Below, in pieces: positions 45,573 to 53,762 of a stretch of DNA of 64,000 bases. The notes under the pieces are model-generated. The model ran no database searches. It saw nothing but the letters and a program-made list of their open reading frames with translations, and had not been told where the DNA came from. The DNA comes from Burkholderia sp. Bp9143 (GTDB lineage: Bacteria > Pseudomonadota > Gammaproteobacteria > Burkholderiales > Burkholderiaceae): contig NZ_QTPO01000046.1 of the NCBI RefSeq assembly GCF_003853645.1, positions 1 through 64,000 of the forward strand. The letters are read 5' to 3'. A program made the position numbers and the translations under genes. Each line of letters opens with the position of its first letter. Position 1 is the stretch's first letter.

Positions 45573-46280
45573 CTATCCGGCCTGACGCCACGAAGCACTT
45601 TCGTGACCATGGGCCAGCAGCTTGCGCGCGATCTCGGCCACCCGGTGCACGTGCGCGATGGCGGCTTCGCGCGCCGCCACCCCGTTGCCCGTCTCGATGC
45701 CCGCGAGGATCGCGCGCATCTCCTCGACCGCCTGGTGTCCGCGATCGTCGGAGGCGATCGTCAGCGCACGCAACCGGTTGATCCGCGCGATCAGCGTCTG
45801 CACGATCTCCCACGCGACATGCTTTTCCCCGGCGATGAACATGCGCTCATAGAATGCCGACGTGAGCGCCTTCACCGCCTGATGATCCTGCGCGTCGAAC
45901 GCTTGCCGGATCTGGTCGATGCACGCCGCCAGGTCGGCGACCAGGGGTGCGTCGGCATGCTGTGCGCAGGCCATCGCCGCCTCGCCTTCCAGCAACGCGC
46001 GTATCTCGTAGATCTCGGCCGCCGTGTCGAAGTCGAGGATGGCGACGATCGGCCCCTGGTTCGGAATCGAGGCGACCAGCCCTTCCGTTTCCAGATGCCG
46101 CAGGACCTCGCGCACGACGGTCCGGCTCACGCCCAGGATCTCGCACAACGCGCGCTCGACCAGCCGCTCGCCCGGCTGGAAGTGCGCATCCAGGATCGCG
46201 TTGCGCATTTTCTCGAGCGCGAGCTCGCGCAGCGTGGCGGTGGGCCGCTGCACTTTCAGGGACGGCAGTGCGGGACACAT
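45573..46280 (-). CDS. GntR-family (FCD) transcriptional regulator
   Basis: A 235-residue regulator with start at 46280 (MCPALPSLKVQR), 11 bp after the ATPase gene. The winged helix (about 20-80) has LVERALCEILGVSRTVVREVLRHLETEGLV, and the FCD ligand domain (about 90-220) keeps the helical bundle with conserved His and Glu positions. FCD regulators usually repress catabolic operons and bind small acids. This one is in the importer operon and probably controls it. It is clearly related in sequence to the regulator at 51151-51840. Confidence 0.88.
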   Translation of the reverse strand: MCPALPSLKVQRPTATLRELALEKMRNAILDAHFQPGERLVERALCEILGVSRTVVREVLRHLETEGLVASIPNQGPIVAILDFDTAAEIYEIRALLEGEAAMACAQHADAPLVADLAACIDQIRQAFDAQDHQAVKALTSAFYERMFIAGEKHVAWEIVQTLIARINRLRALTIASDDRGHQAVEEMRAILAGIETGNGVAAREAAIAHVHRVAEIARKLLAHGHESASWRQAG

Positions 46281-46291
46281 GACTGCCGCCG

Positions 46292-47398
46292 TCAGGCTTG
46301 CGCGAACAGGCGCACGTCGCGCGCGTCCCAGTCGACGAGCGCCTGCGCACCGATCACGATGCCGTTGTCGTGCCGATGCGCGGCCGGCATGCGGATCGAG
46401 ATCTCCTGCTGCCACGGCGTCGCCACCGCGTAGTGCATCGCATCGCCGAGATAGGTGACGTCGCGCACGGTCACGGGCAGGCCCGCCGTGCCGCTCGAAC
46501 CCTGCGAACCGCCGGCGCGTTGCAGCGAGCTGATGCGCATCTGTTCCGGGCGGATCATCAGCGCGCCTTCGTCGCCGGCGGCGAGCGTCGGATGGAACAT
46601 GTCGGACACCATCTCGAGTCCATTGGGGAACACGCCGCCCATGCGGCCGTCGCCGTGCTTCGTTACCTTGACCGGCAGGAAATTCGAATTGCCGATGAAG
46701 CTCGCGACGAAGCGCGAAGCCGGGTTCGCGTACAGCTCCTCGCCGGTGCCGACCTGCTCGATGCGCCCCTGGTTGAACACGGCGATGCGGTCCGACAGGC
46801 GCAGCGCTTCCTCCTGGTCGTGCGTGACGTACAGGATCGTCACGCCCGTTTCCTGGTGAATGCGGCGCAGCTCCAGCTGGATTTCCTCGCGCAGCTTCTT
46901 GTCGAGCGCGGAGAGCGGCTCGTCCATCAGCAGCACCGGCGGATCGTAGGCGAGCGCACGCGCAATCGCGACGCGCTGCTGCTGCCCGCCGGAGAGCTGC
47001 GCGGGCATCCGGTCGCGGCACTCGGACAGATGCACGAGCTTCAGCATCTGCTCCACCTTCGCGCGGATTTCGGCTTCAGGCCGGCGGCGCACCCGCAGCG
47101 GGAACGCGACGTTCTCGCCCACGGTGAGATGCGGGAACAGCGTATAGCGCTGAAACACCATCCCGATGTTGCGCTGGTTCGGCGCGACCGACAGCAGCGA
47201 CTTGCCCTCGAGCAGCACGCGGCCGTCGGTCGGCTCCTGAAAGCCCGCGACGATATAGAGCGTGGTGCTCTTGCCCGAACCCGACGGCCCGAGGAAGGTC
47301 ATGAATTCGCCCTTGCGTACGTCGAGCGACACCTGGTCGATCGCGACGACGTCGTCGTAGGTCTTGCGCAGGCGCTGGATTTGCAGGAATGCAGTCAT
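46292..47398 (-). CDS. ABC importer ATPase, polyamine/PotA type
   Basis: A 368-residue ATPase starting at 47398 after GAGGTAA. Walker A is GPSGSGKST, the signature LSGGQQQR, Walker B LLMDEPLSALD, and the H-loop THDQEEA. A C-terminal TOBE domain (about 280-365) is typical of the PotA/spermidine-putrescine class. It powers the two permeases upstream, with 12 bp between it and the nearest. Confidence 0.93.
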   Translation of the reverse strand: MTAFLQIQRLRKTYDDVVAIDQVSLDVRKGEFMTFLGPSGSGKSTTLYIVAGFQEPTDGRVLLEGKSLLSVAPNQRNIGMVFQRYTLFPHLTVGENVAFPLRVRRRPEAEIRAKVEQMLKLVHLSECRDRMPAQLSGGQQQRVAIARALAYDPPVLLMDEPLSALDKKLREEIQLELRRIHQETGVTILYVTHDQEEALRLSDRIAVFNQGRIEQVGTGEELYANPASRFVASFIGNSNFLPVKVTKHGDGRMGGVFPNGLEMVSDMFHPTLAAGDEGALMIRPEQMRISSLQRAGGSQGSSGTAGLPVTVRDVTYLGDAMHYAVATPWQQEISIRMPAAHRHDNGIVIGAQALVDWDARDVRLFAQA

Positions 47399-47409
47399 GG
47401 CGTGTTACC

Positions 47410-48210
47410 TCAGTTAGCGCGTGCGCGGCGCACGACGGCGCCCGCCAGCATCAATACGGTCGTCAGTGCGACGAGCAGCGACGACGCGGCCGCGACGACG
47501 GGTGTCAGGTCCTGCCGCAACGTCGCCCAGATCCGCACCGGCAGCGTCTGCAGCGTCGGGCTCGACATGAAGATCGACACCACGACTTCGTCCCACGATG
47601 CGAGGAACGCGAAGATCGCGGCGGCAAAGAGGCCGAGCCGGATCGCGGGAAGCGTGACGCGCAGCTTCACCGTGAGCGGCGACGCGCCGCAGATCAGCGC
47701 GGCGTCTTCCAGCGCCGTGTCGAAGCTCACGAGCGAGTTGCTGATCGAGATGATCGAGAACGGCAGCGCGATGATCAGGTGGCCGATCACGAAGCCGGTC
47801 ATCGTGCCGTTCAGGCCGATGCGCAGGAAGAATGCATAGAGCGCGACGGCGAGCACGACGACGGGCAACACCATCGGCGTGAGGAAGAAGCCCCGCACGG
47901 CCTCGCGGCCGCGGAACTTGCCGCGCACGAGCGCCAGCGACGCGAGGAACCCGATCGCGACGGACAGCACCGTGACGATCACCGCCAGCTTCGCGCTGGT
48001 CAGCAGCGAGTCGATCCAGCCCGCATCGGTGAACAGCTGCCGGTACCATTCGAGCGTCCAGCCCGGCGGCGGAAAGATGAGCCACTGCGAATCGCCGAAC
48101 GACAGCGCGACGATGAAGAAGATCGGCAACAGCAGGAACAGCGCGACGGCCGCGCCCACGGCCACGAGAACCCAGCGCAGTGCGCCCAGGCGATCGAAAT
48201 CGAGCAACAT
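47410..48210 (-). CDS. ABC importer permease 2 (PotC-like)
   Basis: A 266-residue permease starting at 48210 after GGGAGGTCG; its start is 1 bp past the stop of permease 1. Six membrane helices and the EAA-loop motif (DTALEDAALICGASPLTVKLRVTLP) are present. It resembles the PotC/PotI half of polyamine importers. Confidence 0.92.
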   Translation of the reverse strand: MLLDFDRLGALRWVLVAVGAAVALFLLLPIFFIVALSFGDSQWLIFPPPGWTLEWYRQLFTDAGWIDSLLTSAKLAVIVTVLSVAIGFLASLALVRGKFRGREAVRGFFLTPMVLPVVVLAVALYAFFLRIGLNGTMTGFVIGHLIIALPFSIISISNSLVSFDTALEDAALICGASPLTVKLRVTLPAIRLGLFAAAIFAFLASWDEVVVSIFMSSPTLQTLPVRIWATLRQDLTPVVAAASSLLVALTTVLMLAGAVVRRARAN

Positions 48211-48211
48211 G

Positions 48212-49093
48212 TCAGCGACCTCCCGTAGTCGCGGCGCTGCCGGTGAAGCGCAGCTGCAACGCATAGAGCGCGAGCGTCACGGCGAGCAGCACGAATGCCG
48301 CGGCACCGGCGAGGCCCCAGTTCAGCAGTTCCTGCACGAGCTGCGCGATCAGTTCCGCGAGCATCATGTAGGACGGGCCGCCCAGCAGCGCGGGCGTGAC
48401 GAAGTAGCCGAGCGCCATCACGAACACCATCAGCGCGCCGGAGGCCACGCCCGGCATCGCGAGCGGCACGAGGATGCGCCAGAACGCCTGCCAGCGGCTC
48501 GCGCCGCATACCGCGGCGGCACGCAGCGTCGACGGGTCGATGCTGCGCAGCGTGGCGTGCAGCGGCATCACGAGGAACGGCAGCATGATGTAGGTCATGC
48601 CGATCGTCACGCCCGTCAGGTTGTTTACGAGCGACAGCGGCTCGCGAATCACGCCGATCGCCATCAGCGCGCGGTTGATCGGCCCGGTCCCCTGCAGCAG
48701 CACCATCCACGCGAACGTCCGCGCGAGCAGGTTGGTCCACATCGACAGCAGCAGGATCGCGAACAGCACGGCACTGAGCCGGCGCGGCGCGATGGCGAGC
48801 AGCCACGCCATCGGAAAGCCCACCAGCAACGTGACGAGCGTCACGACCGTCGCCACGAGAAACGTATTGCCGAACACGCGCACGTACGTCGTCGAGCCGA
48901 GCAGTTGCTCGTAGTTGTGCAGCCCGGGCGTCGGCTCGAGCACGCTGCGCAACAGCAGCGACAGCACCGGCAACAGGAAGAAAATCACGAGCAGCAGCAT
49001 CGCGGGCGTCAGCAGCCGCATGCTGCGCCAGTCGCGCCGCTTGCGCGCTTTCGCCGCGGGCGGATGCGCGACGGTACTCAATACGTTTGGCAT
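48212..49093 (-). CDS. ABC importer permease 1 (PotB-like)
   Basis: A 293-residue permease starting at 49093 (MPNVLSTVAH) after AAAGGAGAA. A basic N-terminus is followed by six membrane helices. The EAA motif is DPSTLRAAAVCGASRWQAFWRI in the fourth loop. It pairs with permease 2 in the PotB/PotH fashion. Confidence 0.92.
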   Translation of the reverse strand: MPNVLSTVAHPPAAKARKRRDWRSMRLLTPAMLLLVIFFLLPVLSLLLRSVLEPTPGLHNYEQLLGSTTYVRVFGNTFLVATVVTLVTLLVGFPMAWLLAIAPRRLSAVLFAILLLSMWTNLLARTFAWMVLLQGTGPINRALMAIGVIREPLSLVNNLTGVTIGMTYIMLPFLVMPLHATLRSIDPSTLRAAAVCGASRWQAFWRILVPLAMPGVASGALMVFVMALGYFVTPALLGGPSYMMLAELIAQLVQELLNWGLAGAAAFVLLAVTLALYALQLRFTGSAATTGGR

Positions 49094-49235
49094 GGTTTCT
49101 CCTTTGTCGGCCAGGGCCGGCGCTTCAGCGCCCGTTACCCCTGGCCCCATGCAGATGCGTTGCTCGGCCGGTCCGGTTCGATCCGGTTCGTCATCCTGAC
49201 CGGAACGCGTGCCGATTCCCTGTTTCCAGGCCTGC

Positions 49236-50276
49236 TTACTTCGACTGCCACGCGTACCAGCGCTTCGCGATCGCGTCGCGGTTCTCGGCCCAGTACTTCA
49301 TGTCGAGATTGATCTGCGAGGTCTTGTACTGGTCGGGCAGCGTCTTCGCGATCGCCGGCGGCATCAGCCCGGCCGACTTCACGTTGATCGGCGCATAACC
49401 CGTGTCGGCCGCGAATTTCGCCTGGGCCTGCGCGCTCGTCGCGGCGGCCAGAAACTTCATCGCCGCGTCGCGATGCTTCGCGCCCTTCGGGATCACGAGC
49501 ATGTCGGCGGCGGTCAGGTTCTGGTTCCACGACATGCCGACCGGCACGCCGGTCTGCGCGAGCGCATGCAGGCGGCCGTTCCAGAACATGCCGACCGGCG
49601 CTTCGCCCGATGCGAGCAGCTGCTGCGACTGCGCGCCGCCGCTCCACCAGACGATGTCGCCCTTGATCGAGTCGAGCTTCTTGAACGCGCGGTCGAGGTC
49701 GAGCGGATACAGCTTGTTGGGCGCGACGCCGTCGGCGAGCAGCGCGATCTCGAGCACGCCCGGCGCCGACCACTTGTAGAACGTGCGCTTGCCCGGGAAG
49801 CGCTTGGTATCGAACAGGTCCGCCCAGTTTTGCGGCTGCGCGCCCGTGTACTTCGACTTGTTGTAGCCGAGCACGAACGAGTAATAGAAGCTGCCCACCG
49901 CGGAAGTCGTCGCGAAGCGCGGGTCGAGCTCGGCCTTCTTCACCACCGAATAGTCGATCGGCTCGATCAGCCCGGCCTTTTCGGCTGCGTAGGCAAAGTC
50001 GCCTTCGACGTCGACCACGTCCCAGCTCACGTTGCCGCTGTCGACCATCGCCTTGAGCTTGCCGTAGTCGGTCGGCCCGTCCATCAGCACGTTGATGCCG
50101 CTCGCCTGCGTGAACGGCTGCGCCCAGTCCTTCTGTTGCGACGACTGGGTCGTGCCGCCCCAGCTCGTGAACACGATCGGGTCCGCGGCCAGCGCGGGCG
50201 CGGCGCACAGCGCGACCAACGGGGCGATACAGGCGAGGCGCGATGCTGCGAAACGCGGGTTGCTTCTGCTGCTCAT
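49236..50276 (-). CDS. ABC importer substrate-binding protein
   Basis: A 346-residue periplasmic binding protein starting at 50276 after TGGAGAGAGA. A signal peptide ends at ALAAD. The body (PIVFTSWGGTTQSSQQ, then WDVVDVEGDFAYAAEKAGLIEPID) belongs to the PotD/ferric-iron-like solute-binding family used by spermidine/putrescine and some GABA or thiamine importers. It is first in the importer operon, with 142 bp to permease 1. Context with gabD suggests an amine or GABA ligand, but the binding residues were not resolved. Confidence 0.9.
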   Translation of the reverse strand: MSSRSNPRFAASRLACIAPLVALCAAPALAADPIVFTSWGGTTQSSQQKDWAQPFTQASGINVLMDGPTDYGKLKAMVDSGNVSWDVVDVEGDFAYAAEKAGLIEPIDYSVVKKAELDPRFATTSAVGSFYYSFVLGYNKSKYTGAQPQNWADLFDTKRFPGKRTFYKWSAPGVLEIALLADGVAPNKLYPLDLDRAFKKLDSIKGDIVWWSGGAQSQQLLASGEAPVGMFWNGRLHALAQTGVPVGMSWNQNLTAADMLVIPKGAKHRDAAMKFLAAATSAQAQAKFAADTGYAPINVKSAGLMPPAIAKTLPDQYKTSQINLDMKYWAENRDAIAKRWYAWQSK

Positions 50277-50459
50277 GGTCTCTCTCCAGGGGGAAACGGT
50301 TGCGGCTCGCGGCCACCGGAACGGCAGCCATTCGAATACACGTGTTCAGGCCGGCAGCGCCAGCCGCGCCGGCTTCTCGATCTTGTCGTTCATTACCGTG
50401 CCGCGGCGCGGCGACCCTCGGGCCACCCGCGCGCGGCGCGCCGGTTCCGGCCGGCGCCG

Positions 50460-50954
50460 TCAGTGCGCGAGCGCGAGCGGCTGCACCGTGCCGGCTTCCG
50501 TGTCGCCGACATAGATGCCGTACGCGTCCTGCCGGCGTTCGCGCACGTAGCGTTCGAGCATCGCGCGCACGGCGGTGTCGGCGATCTCGTCCCACGGCAC
50601 CTGCCAGAGCGGCACGATGCGGATGCTGCTGTCGAACCAGGGCGAACCGGTGGGAATCACGCGGCCGCGGTAATAGATATGGACGCCCGGCTCGCGCGCG
50701 CCGGCCGATTCGAATACGGCGAACAGGAAGTCGAGATGCGTGTTGAGGCCGAGTTTCGCGAGCACGCCGCGCAGGCTCGCCGCGTCGCTGGCCGGTTCGA
50801 GCCGGATGCCGGTCGGCAAGCGCAGGCCTTCGGGCGTATCGACAAGCACCAGCCCGTCGCGATGTTCGAGAATCGCGCCCACCTGCGCGCGGCGGAATCC
50901 GAGCGTGTCGAATACCTGTTGCTGCGCGATTGGTCCGGTCATCGACTCAGTCAT
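50460..50954 (-). CDS. Stand-alone Nudix-like domain protein
   Basis: A 164-residue protein starting at 50954 (MTESMTGPIAQQQ). It has a Nudix-like fold pattern (AQVGAILEHRDGLVLVDTPEG, then GIRLEPASDAASLRGVLAKLG) but the Nudix box (GX5EX7REUXEEXGU) is degenerate, so hydrolysis is doubtful. The C-terminus (AMLERYVRERRQDAYGIYVGD) closely matches the end of the flavin reductase fusion at 53763-54698. It is divergent-free, just downstream of two copies of the ATGG-N4-CCAT palindrome. It may bind a flavin or nucleotide as a ligand sensor or carrier for the cluster. Confidence 0.7.
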   Translation of the reverse strand: MTESMTGPIAQQQVFDTLGFRRAQVGAILEHRDGLVLVDTPEGLRLPTGIRLEPASDAASLRGVLAKLGLNTHLDFLFAVFESAGAREPGVHIYYRGRVIPTGSPWFDSSIRIVPLWQVPWDEIADTAVRAMLERYVRERRQDAYGIYVGDTEAGTVQPLALAH

Positions 50955-50992
50955 GGCGTGCTCCCGTGGTCACTGCGTTACTCGATGAGATT

Positions 50993-51004
50993 ATGGTATG
51001 CCAT
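50993..51004. promoter_or_regulatory. Candidate FCD-regulator operator, site 1
   Basis: ATGG-TATG-CCAT, a 4+4 bp inverted repeat 39 bp before the Nudix-like gene. Part of a set of five related sites in this cluster. Confidence 0.65.
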
Positions 51005-51034
51005 CTTATGGACTACAACAATGAACATCGTATT

Positions 51035-51046
51035 ATGGAATACCAT
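51035..51046. promoter_or_regulatory. Candidate FCD-regulator operator, site 2
   Basis: ATGG-AATA-CCAT, 42 bp (four helical turns) from site 1, before the Nudix-like gene. Confidence 0.65.
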
Positions 51047-51074
51047 GAGTCGCACCGGCCGAATCGACAGACAA

Positions 51075-51109
51075 AACAAAAGGCCGCCGGCATGATGCCG
51101 GCGGCCTTT
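51075..51109 (-). terminator. Terminator after the second FCD regulator
   Basis: A long GC-rich stem (GGCCGCCGGCAT paired with ATGCCGGCGGCC) is followed on the minus strand by TTTTGTTTTG. It lies 42 bp after the regulator stop at 51151. Confidence 0.8.
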
Positions 51110-51150
51110 GCACTTCAAGCGCGCGCTTCGATCCCGCGCCCGGGATTTCG

Positions 51151-51840
51151 TCAGTTGTCGGTGAGTGCCTCGTCCTGCTGCTGCGCGAGCGCCGACAGCG
51201 CGAGTTCGGAAACCCGCTTGATGTGCGCGGCGGACGCCGCCGAAGCCGCCTCGCCGTCACGCCGCTCGATCGCGTCGAGCAGGCGGTTCATCTCGGTGTT
51301 CGAGTCGCCGCCGCGTCCCGGCATCGCGATGGTCAGCGCACGCAACCGGTTGATGCGCGCGTTGAGCGTCTTGACGACCGTCAGCGACACCTGCTTCCCC
51401 GCGGCCTCGAACAGCGTTTCGTAGAAGCGCTCGGTGTACTCGAGCACACGCGGCAGATCCTGCTTCTCGAATGCATCCTCGATCACGGCGCGGACCTCGC
51501 GCAGTTGCCGCACGACCTCGGGTGTCGCGCCCTCGGCGCACGCGCGCGCGGCATTCGCTTCGAGCAGGCCGCGCAACTCGTAGATCTCGCCGACTTGCGC
51601 CGGATCGAGCCGCGCGACCACCGGCCCTTGCCGCGAAACGGTCTCGACCAGCCCTTCGGTCTCCAGATGCCGCAGCACTTCACGCACCACCGTGCGGCTC
51701 ACGCCGAGTTCGTCGCACAGCGTGCGTTCGACGAGCCGCGCGCCGGGCCGGAAATAACCCTGCACGATCGCACCGCGCAGTTTGTCGAGCGTCAGTTCGC
51801 GCAAGGTCTTGGCATTGCGGTCGATTTTGAGGTCTTGCAT
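51151..51840 (-). CDS. GntR-family (FCD) regulator of the catabolic cluster
   Basis: A 229-residue regulator starting at 51840 (MQDLKIDRNAKTLREL). The winged helix has LVERTLCDELGVSRTVVREVLRHLETEGLV and the FCD domain follows (about 85-215, ending near ALAQQQDEALT). Its gene sits between the Nudix-like and DUF1330 genes. Five ATGG-N4-CC(A/G)(T/C) palindromes surround it, one just upstream of its own gene, so it probably represses itself and the neighbouring operons until a pathway compound binds the FCD pocket. Confidence 0.9.
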   Translation of the reverse strand: MQDLKIDRNAKTLRELTLDKLRGAIVQGYFRPGARLVERTLCDELGVSRTVVREVLRHLETEGLVETVSRQGPVVARLDPAQVGEIYELRGLLEANAARACAEGATPEVVRQLREVRAVIEDAFEKQDLPRVLEYTERFYETLFEAAGKQVSLTVVKTLNARINRLRALTIAMPGRGGDSNTEMNRLLDAIERRDGEAASAASAAHIKRVSELALSALAQQQDEALTDN

Positions 51841-51897
51841 GAGCGGTACTCTGGAAACGGGGGGTGGCCTGCAGCCGGCAGGAAGCCGGGCGCAGGC

Positions 51898-51909
51898 ATG
51901 GAATGCCAT
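51898..51909. promoter_or_regulatory. Candidate FCD-regulator operator, site 3
   Basis: ATGG-AATG-CCAT, 58 bp upstream of the regulator start, suited for autoregulation. Confidence 0.65.
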
Positions 51910-51970
51910 ATTATGACCTAACTGTCAGAGCTTTCCATCCCGCGCCGCGAGCGCACCGTCAGCCACGCGA

Positions 51971-52261
51971 TCAGCCCTCGAGCCCCTCGACGATCGCGAT
52001 CTGGGCGCGGCAATGTCCATCCCGCTTCGCCTTCGCCGCCTGGTATTCGGGCGAGTGATAGCACGCGAGTGCCGTCTGCATATCCGGGAAGCGGATCACG
52101 ACGTGGCGCTCGAACGAGTCCCCCTCCAGCACCTGCGATGCGCCGCCGCGCGCCAGGAACACCGCGCCGAACTTCTTGAACGCCTGCGGCGCGAGGTCCG
52201 TGTAGTCCTTGTATTTCACGGGGTCCAGCACCTGCACGTGGGCAATCCAGTACGCACTCAT
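51971..52261 (-). CDS. DUF1330-domain protein
   Basis: A 96-residue protein starting at 52261 (MSAYWIAHVQVLDPVKY) after GGAGGCGAG. It has the DUF1330 ferredoxin-like pattern, with FERHVVIRFPDMQTALACYHSPEYQAAKAKRDG. The family (dimeric alpha-beta barrel relatives) is common in catabolic clusters, but its reaction is unknown. It is divergent from the DUF1185 operon, with two operator-like sites between them. Confidence 0.88.
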   Translation of the reverse strand: MSAYWIAHVQVLDPVKYKDYTDLAPQAFKKFGAVFLARGGASQVLEGDSFERHVVIRFPDMQTALACYHSPEYQAAKAKRDGHCRAQIAIVEGLEG

Positions 52262-52307
52262 TTCTCGCCTCCAGTTTCGGGAAATTCCCAGACACGGGTT
52301 AACACTC

Positions 52308-52319
52308 ATGGCATGCCGT
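52308..52319. promoter_or_regulatory. Candidate FCD-regulator operator, site 4
   Basis: ATGG-CATG-CCGT, an imperfect copy of the repeat in the divergent DUF1330/DUF1185 control region. Confidence 0.5.
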
Positions 52320-52322
52320 AAC

Positions 52323-52334
52323 ATGGTATACCAC
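52323..52334. promoter_or_regulatory. Candidate FCD-regulator operator, site 5
   Basis: ATGG-TATA-CCAC, whose core TGGTATACCA is perfectly palindromic, 15 bp from site 4 and 38 bp before the DUF1185 gene. Confidence 0.65.
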
Positions 52335-52371
52335 AATGAATCCCACAATCAACGCACGAAAGGAAGGTGCC

Positions 52372-52974
52372 ATGAGCCTGATTCGGAAATCCGTCCTCCA
52401 TGTCGAGACGCTCTACGTGGACGGCGACAAGGTCGCCGCCAAGCCGCTGAAGATGATCGGGGCGGCCGCCGTGATCAAGAACCCGTGGGCAGGCCGCGGG
52501 TACGTCGAGGACCTGTCGCCGGAGATCCGCGCGCTGGCGCCGCAGCTCAGCGAACACCTGACGAAGATGATCCTCGACGAAGCCGGTTCGGGCGACGCGG
52601 TCGAGGCGTTCGGCAAGAGCGCGATCGTCGGCCTCGACGGTGAAATCGAGCATGCGTCCGCGCTGATCCACACGCTGCACTTCGGCAACACCTATCGCAC
52701 GGCCGTCGGCGCCAAGTCGTACCTCGCGTTCAACAACACGCGCGGCCCGGCCAATGCGCCGCTGTTGATCCCGATGATGGACAAGAACGACGAAGGCCGT
52801 CGCTCGCACTACCTGACGCTCCAGTTCTCGATTCCGGACGCACCGGCCGCCGACGAACTGGTCATCGCCATCGGCGCCGCCACCGCCGGCCGTCCGCATC
52901 ACCGCATCGGCGACCGCTACAAAGATCTCGCAGAGCTCGGAAATGACGTCAAGAACCCTGCCGCTGTCAAATAA
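52372..52974 (+). CDS. DUF1185 (amino acid synthesis family) protein
   Basis: A 200-residue protein starting at 52372 (MSLIRKSVLHVET) after AAGGAAGG. It matches the AA_synth/DUF1185 family throughout (MIGAAAVIKNPWAGRGYVEDL, GDAVEAFGKSAIVGLDGEIEHASALIHT, GNTYRTAVGAKSYLAF, RRSHYLTLQFSIPDAP). These proteins occur beside flavin-dependent oxidoreductases and are thought to be enzymes of unknown reaction. It leads the plus-strand operon; the hydrolase gene overlaps its end by 32 bp. Confidence 0.88.
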   Translation: MSLIRKSVLHVETLYVDGDKVAAKPLKMIGAAAVIKNPWAGRGYVEDLSPEIRALAPQLSEHLTKMILDEAGSGDAVEAFGKSAIVGLDGEIEHASALIHTLHFGNTYRTAVGAKSYLAFNNTRGPANAPLLIPMMDKNDEGRRSHYLTLQFSIPDAPAADELVIAIGAATAGRPHHRIGDRYKDLAELGNDVKNPAAVK

Positions 52975-53761
52975 GCGCATCGCCCACTACCTCGACCAGG
53001 GTGCCGGCGAACCGCTGGTGCTGATTCACGGCGTGGGCATGCAGGCGAGCGCGTGGTATCCGCAGATCGACGACCTGTCGCGCGATTTCCGCGTGATCTC
53101 CGTCGACATGCCGGGCCACGGCGCGAGCGATGCGCTCGACACCGACGCCGACCTGCGGCAGTTCGTGCAGTGGGCGATCGAGTTCATCGAGGCGCTGCAT
53201 GTCGGCCCCGTCAACCTGGCCGGCCACTCGATGGGCTCGCTGATCGCCGCCGGCGTCGCGGTGACGCGGCCCGATCTGGTCAAGCGCGTGGCAGTCCTGA
53301 ACGGTGTGTACCGCCGCACCGAGCAGGCGCGTGAAGCCGTCCTGCAACGCGCCGCCGAACTGCGCTCGGGCACCATCGACGTCGATACGCCGCTGCGGCG
53401 CTGGTTCAACGCGGAGGAAGCGCAGCAGGCCGCCGCGCACAAGGTGGAAGCGTGGCTGCAGTCCGTCGACCTGGCGGGCTACGCCACCGCGTACACCGCG
53501 TTCGCGAAGGGCGACGAGGTGTATGCCGACGGCTGGCACCGGATCGCCTGCCCTGCCCTCGTGCTGACGGGATCGGACGACCCGAATTCGACGCCCGAGA
53601 TGGCCCGGCAGATGGCGCAGGCCGCGCACGACGGCAAGGCCGTCGTGATCGAGAACGAGCGCCACATGGTGAACCTGACCGCGCCCGAGCAAGTCAATCG
53701 CGCGCTGCGTGCCTGGTTGCATACCGTGCCGCACGCGGAAACCCTGAAATCGGAAGTGTGA
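52943..53761 (+). CDS. Alpha/beta-hydrolase (RutD-like)
   Basis: A 272-residue serine hydrolase. The nucleophile lies in GHSMGS, the oxyanion region in LIHGVGMQAS, the acid is likely in GSDDPNSTPE and the His in NERHMVN. The start at 52943 is embedded in the preceding gene end, which suggests coupled translation. RutD-like and ring-cleavage hydrolases of this kind act on amides, esters or acyl intermediates. It fits a step after flavin-dependent ring opening. Confidence 0.9.
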   Translation: MTSRTLPLSNKRIAHYLDQGAGEPLVLIHGVGMQASAWYPQIDDLSRDFRVISVDMPGHGASDALDTDADLRQFVQWAIEFIEALHVGPVNLAGHSMGSLIAAGVAVTRPDLVKRVAVLNGVYRRTEQAREAVLQRAAELRSGTIDVDTPLRRWFNAEEAQQAAAHKVEAWLQSVDLAGYATAYTAFAKGDEVYADGWHRIACPALVLTGSDDPNSTPEMARQMAQAAHDGKAVVIENERHMVNLTAPEQVNRALRAWLHTVPHAETLKSEV

Positions 53762-53762
53762 C

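Noticed and set aside
46298..47839. A 513-codon open frame on the plus strand
   Set aside because: It is antisense to the ABC ATPase gene, and only the minus strand has Walker and signature motifs.
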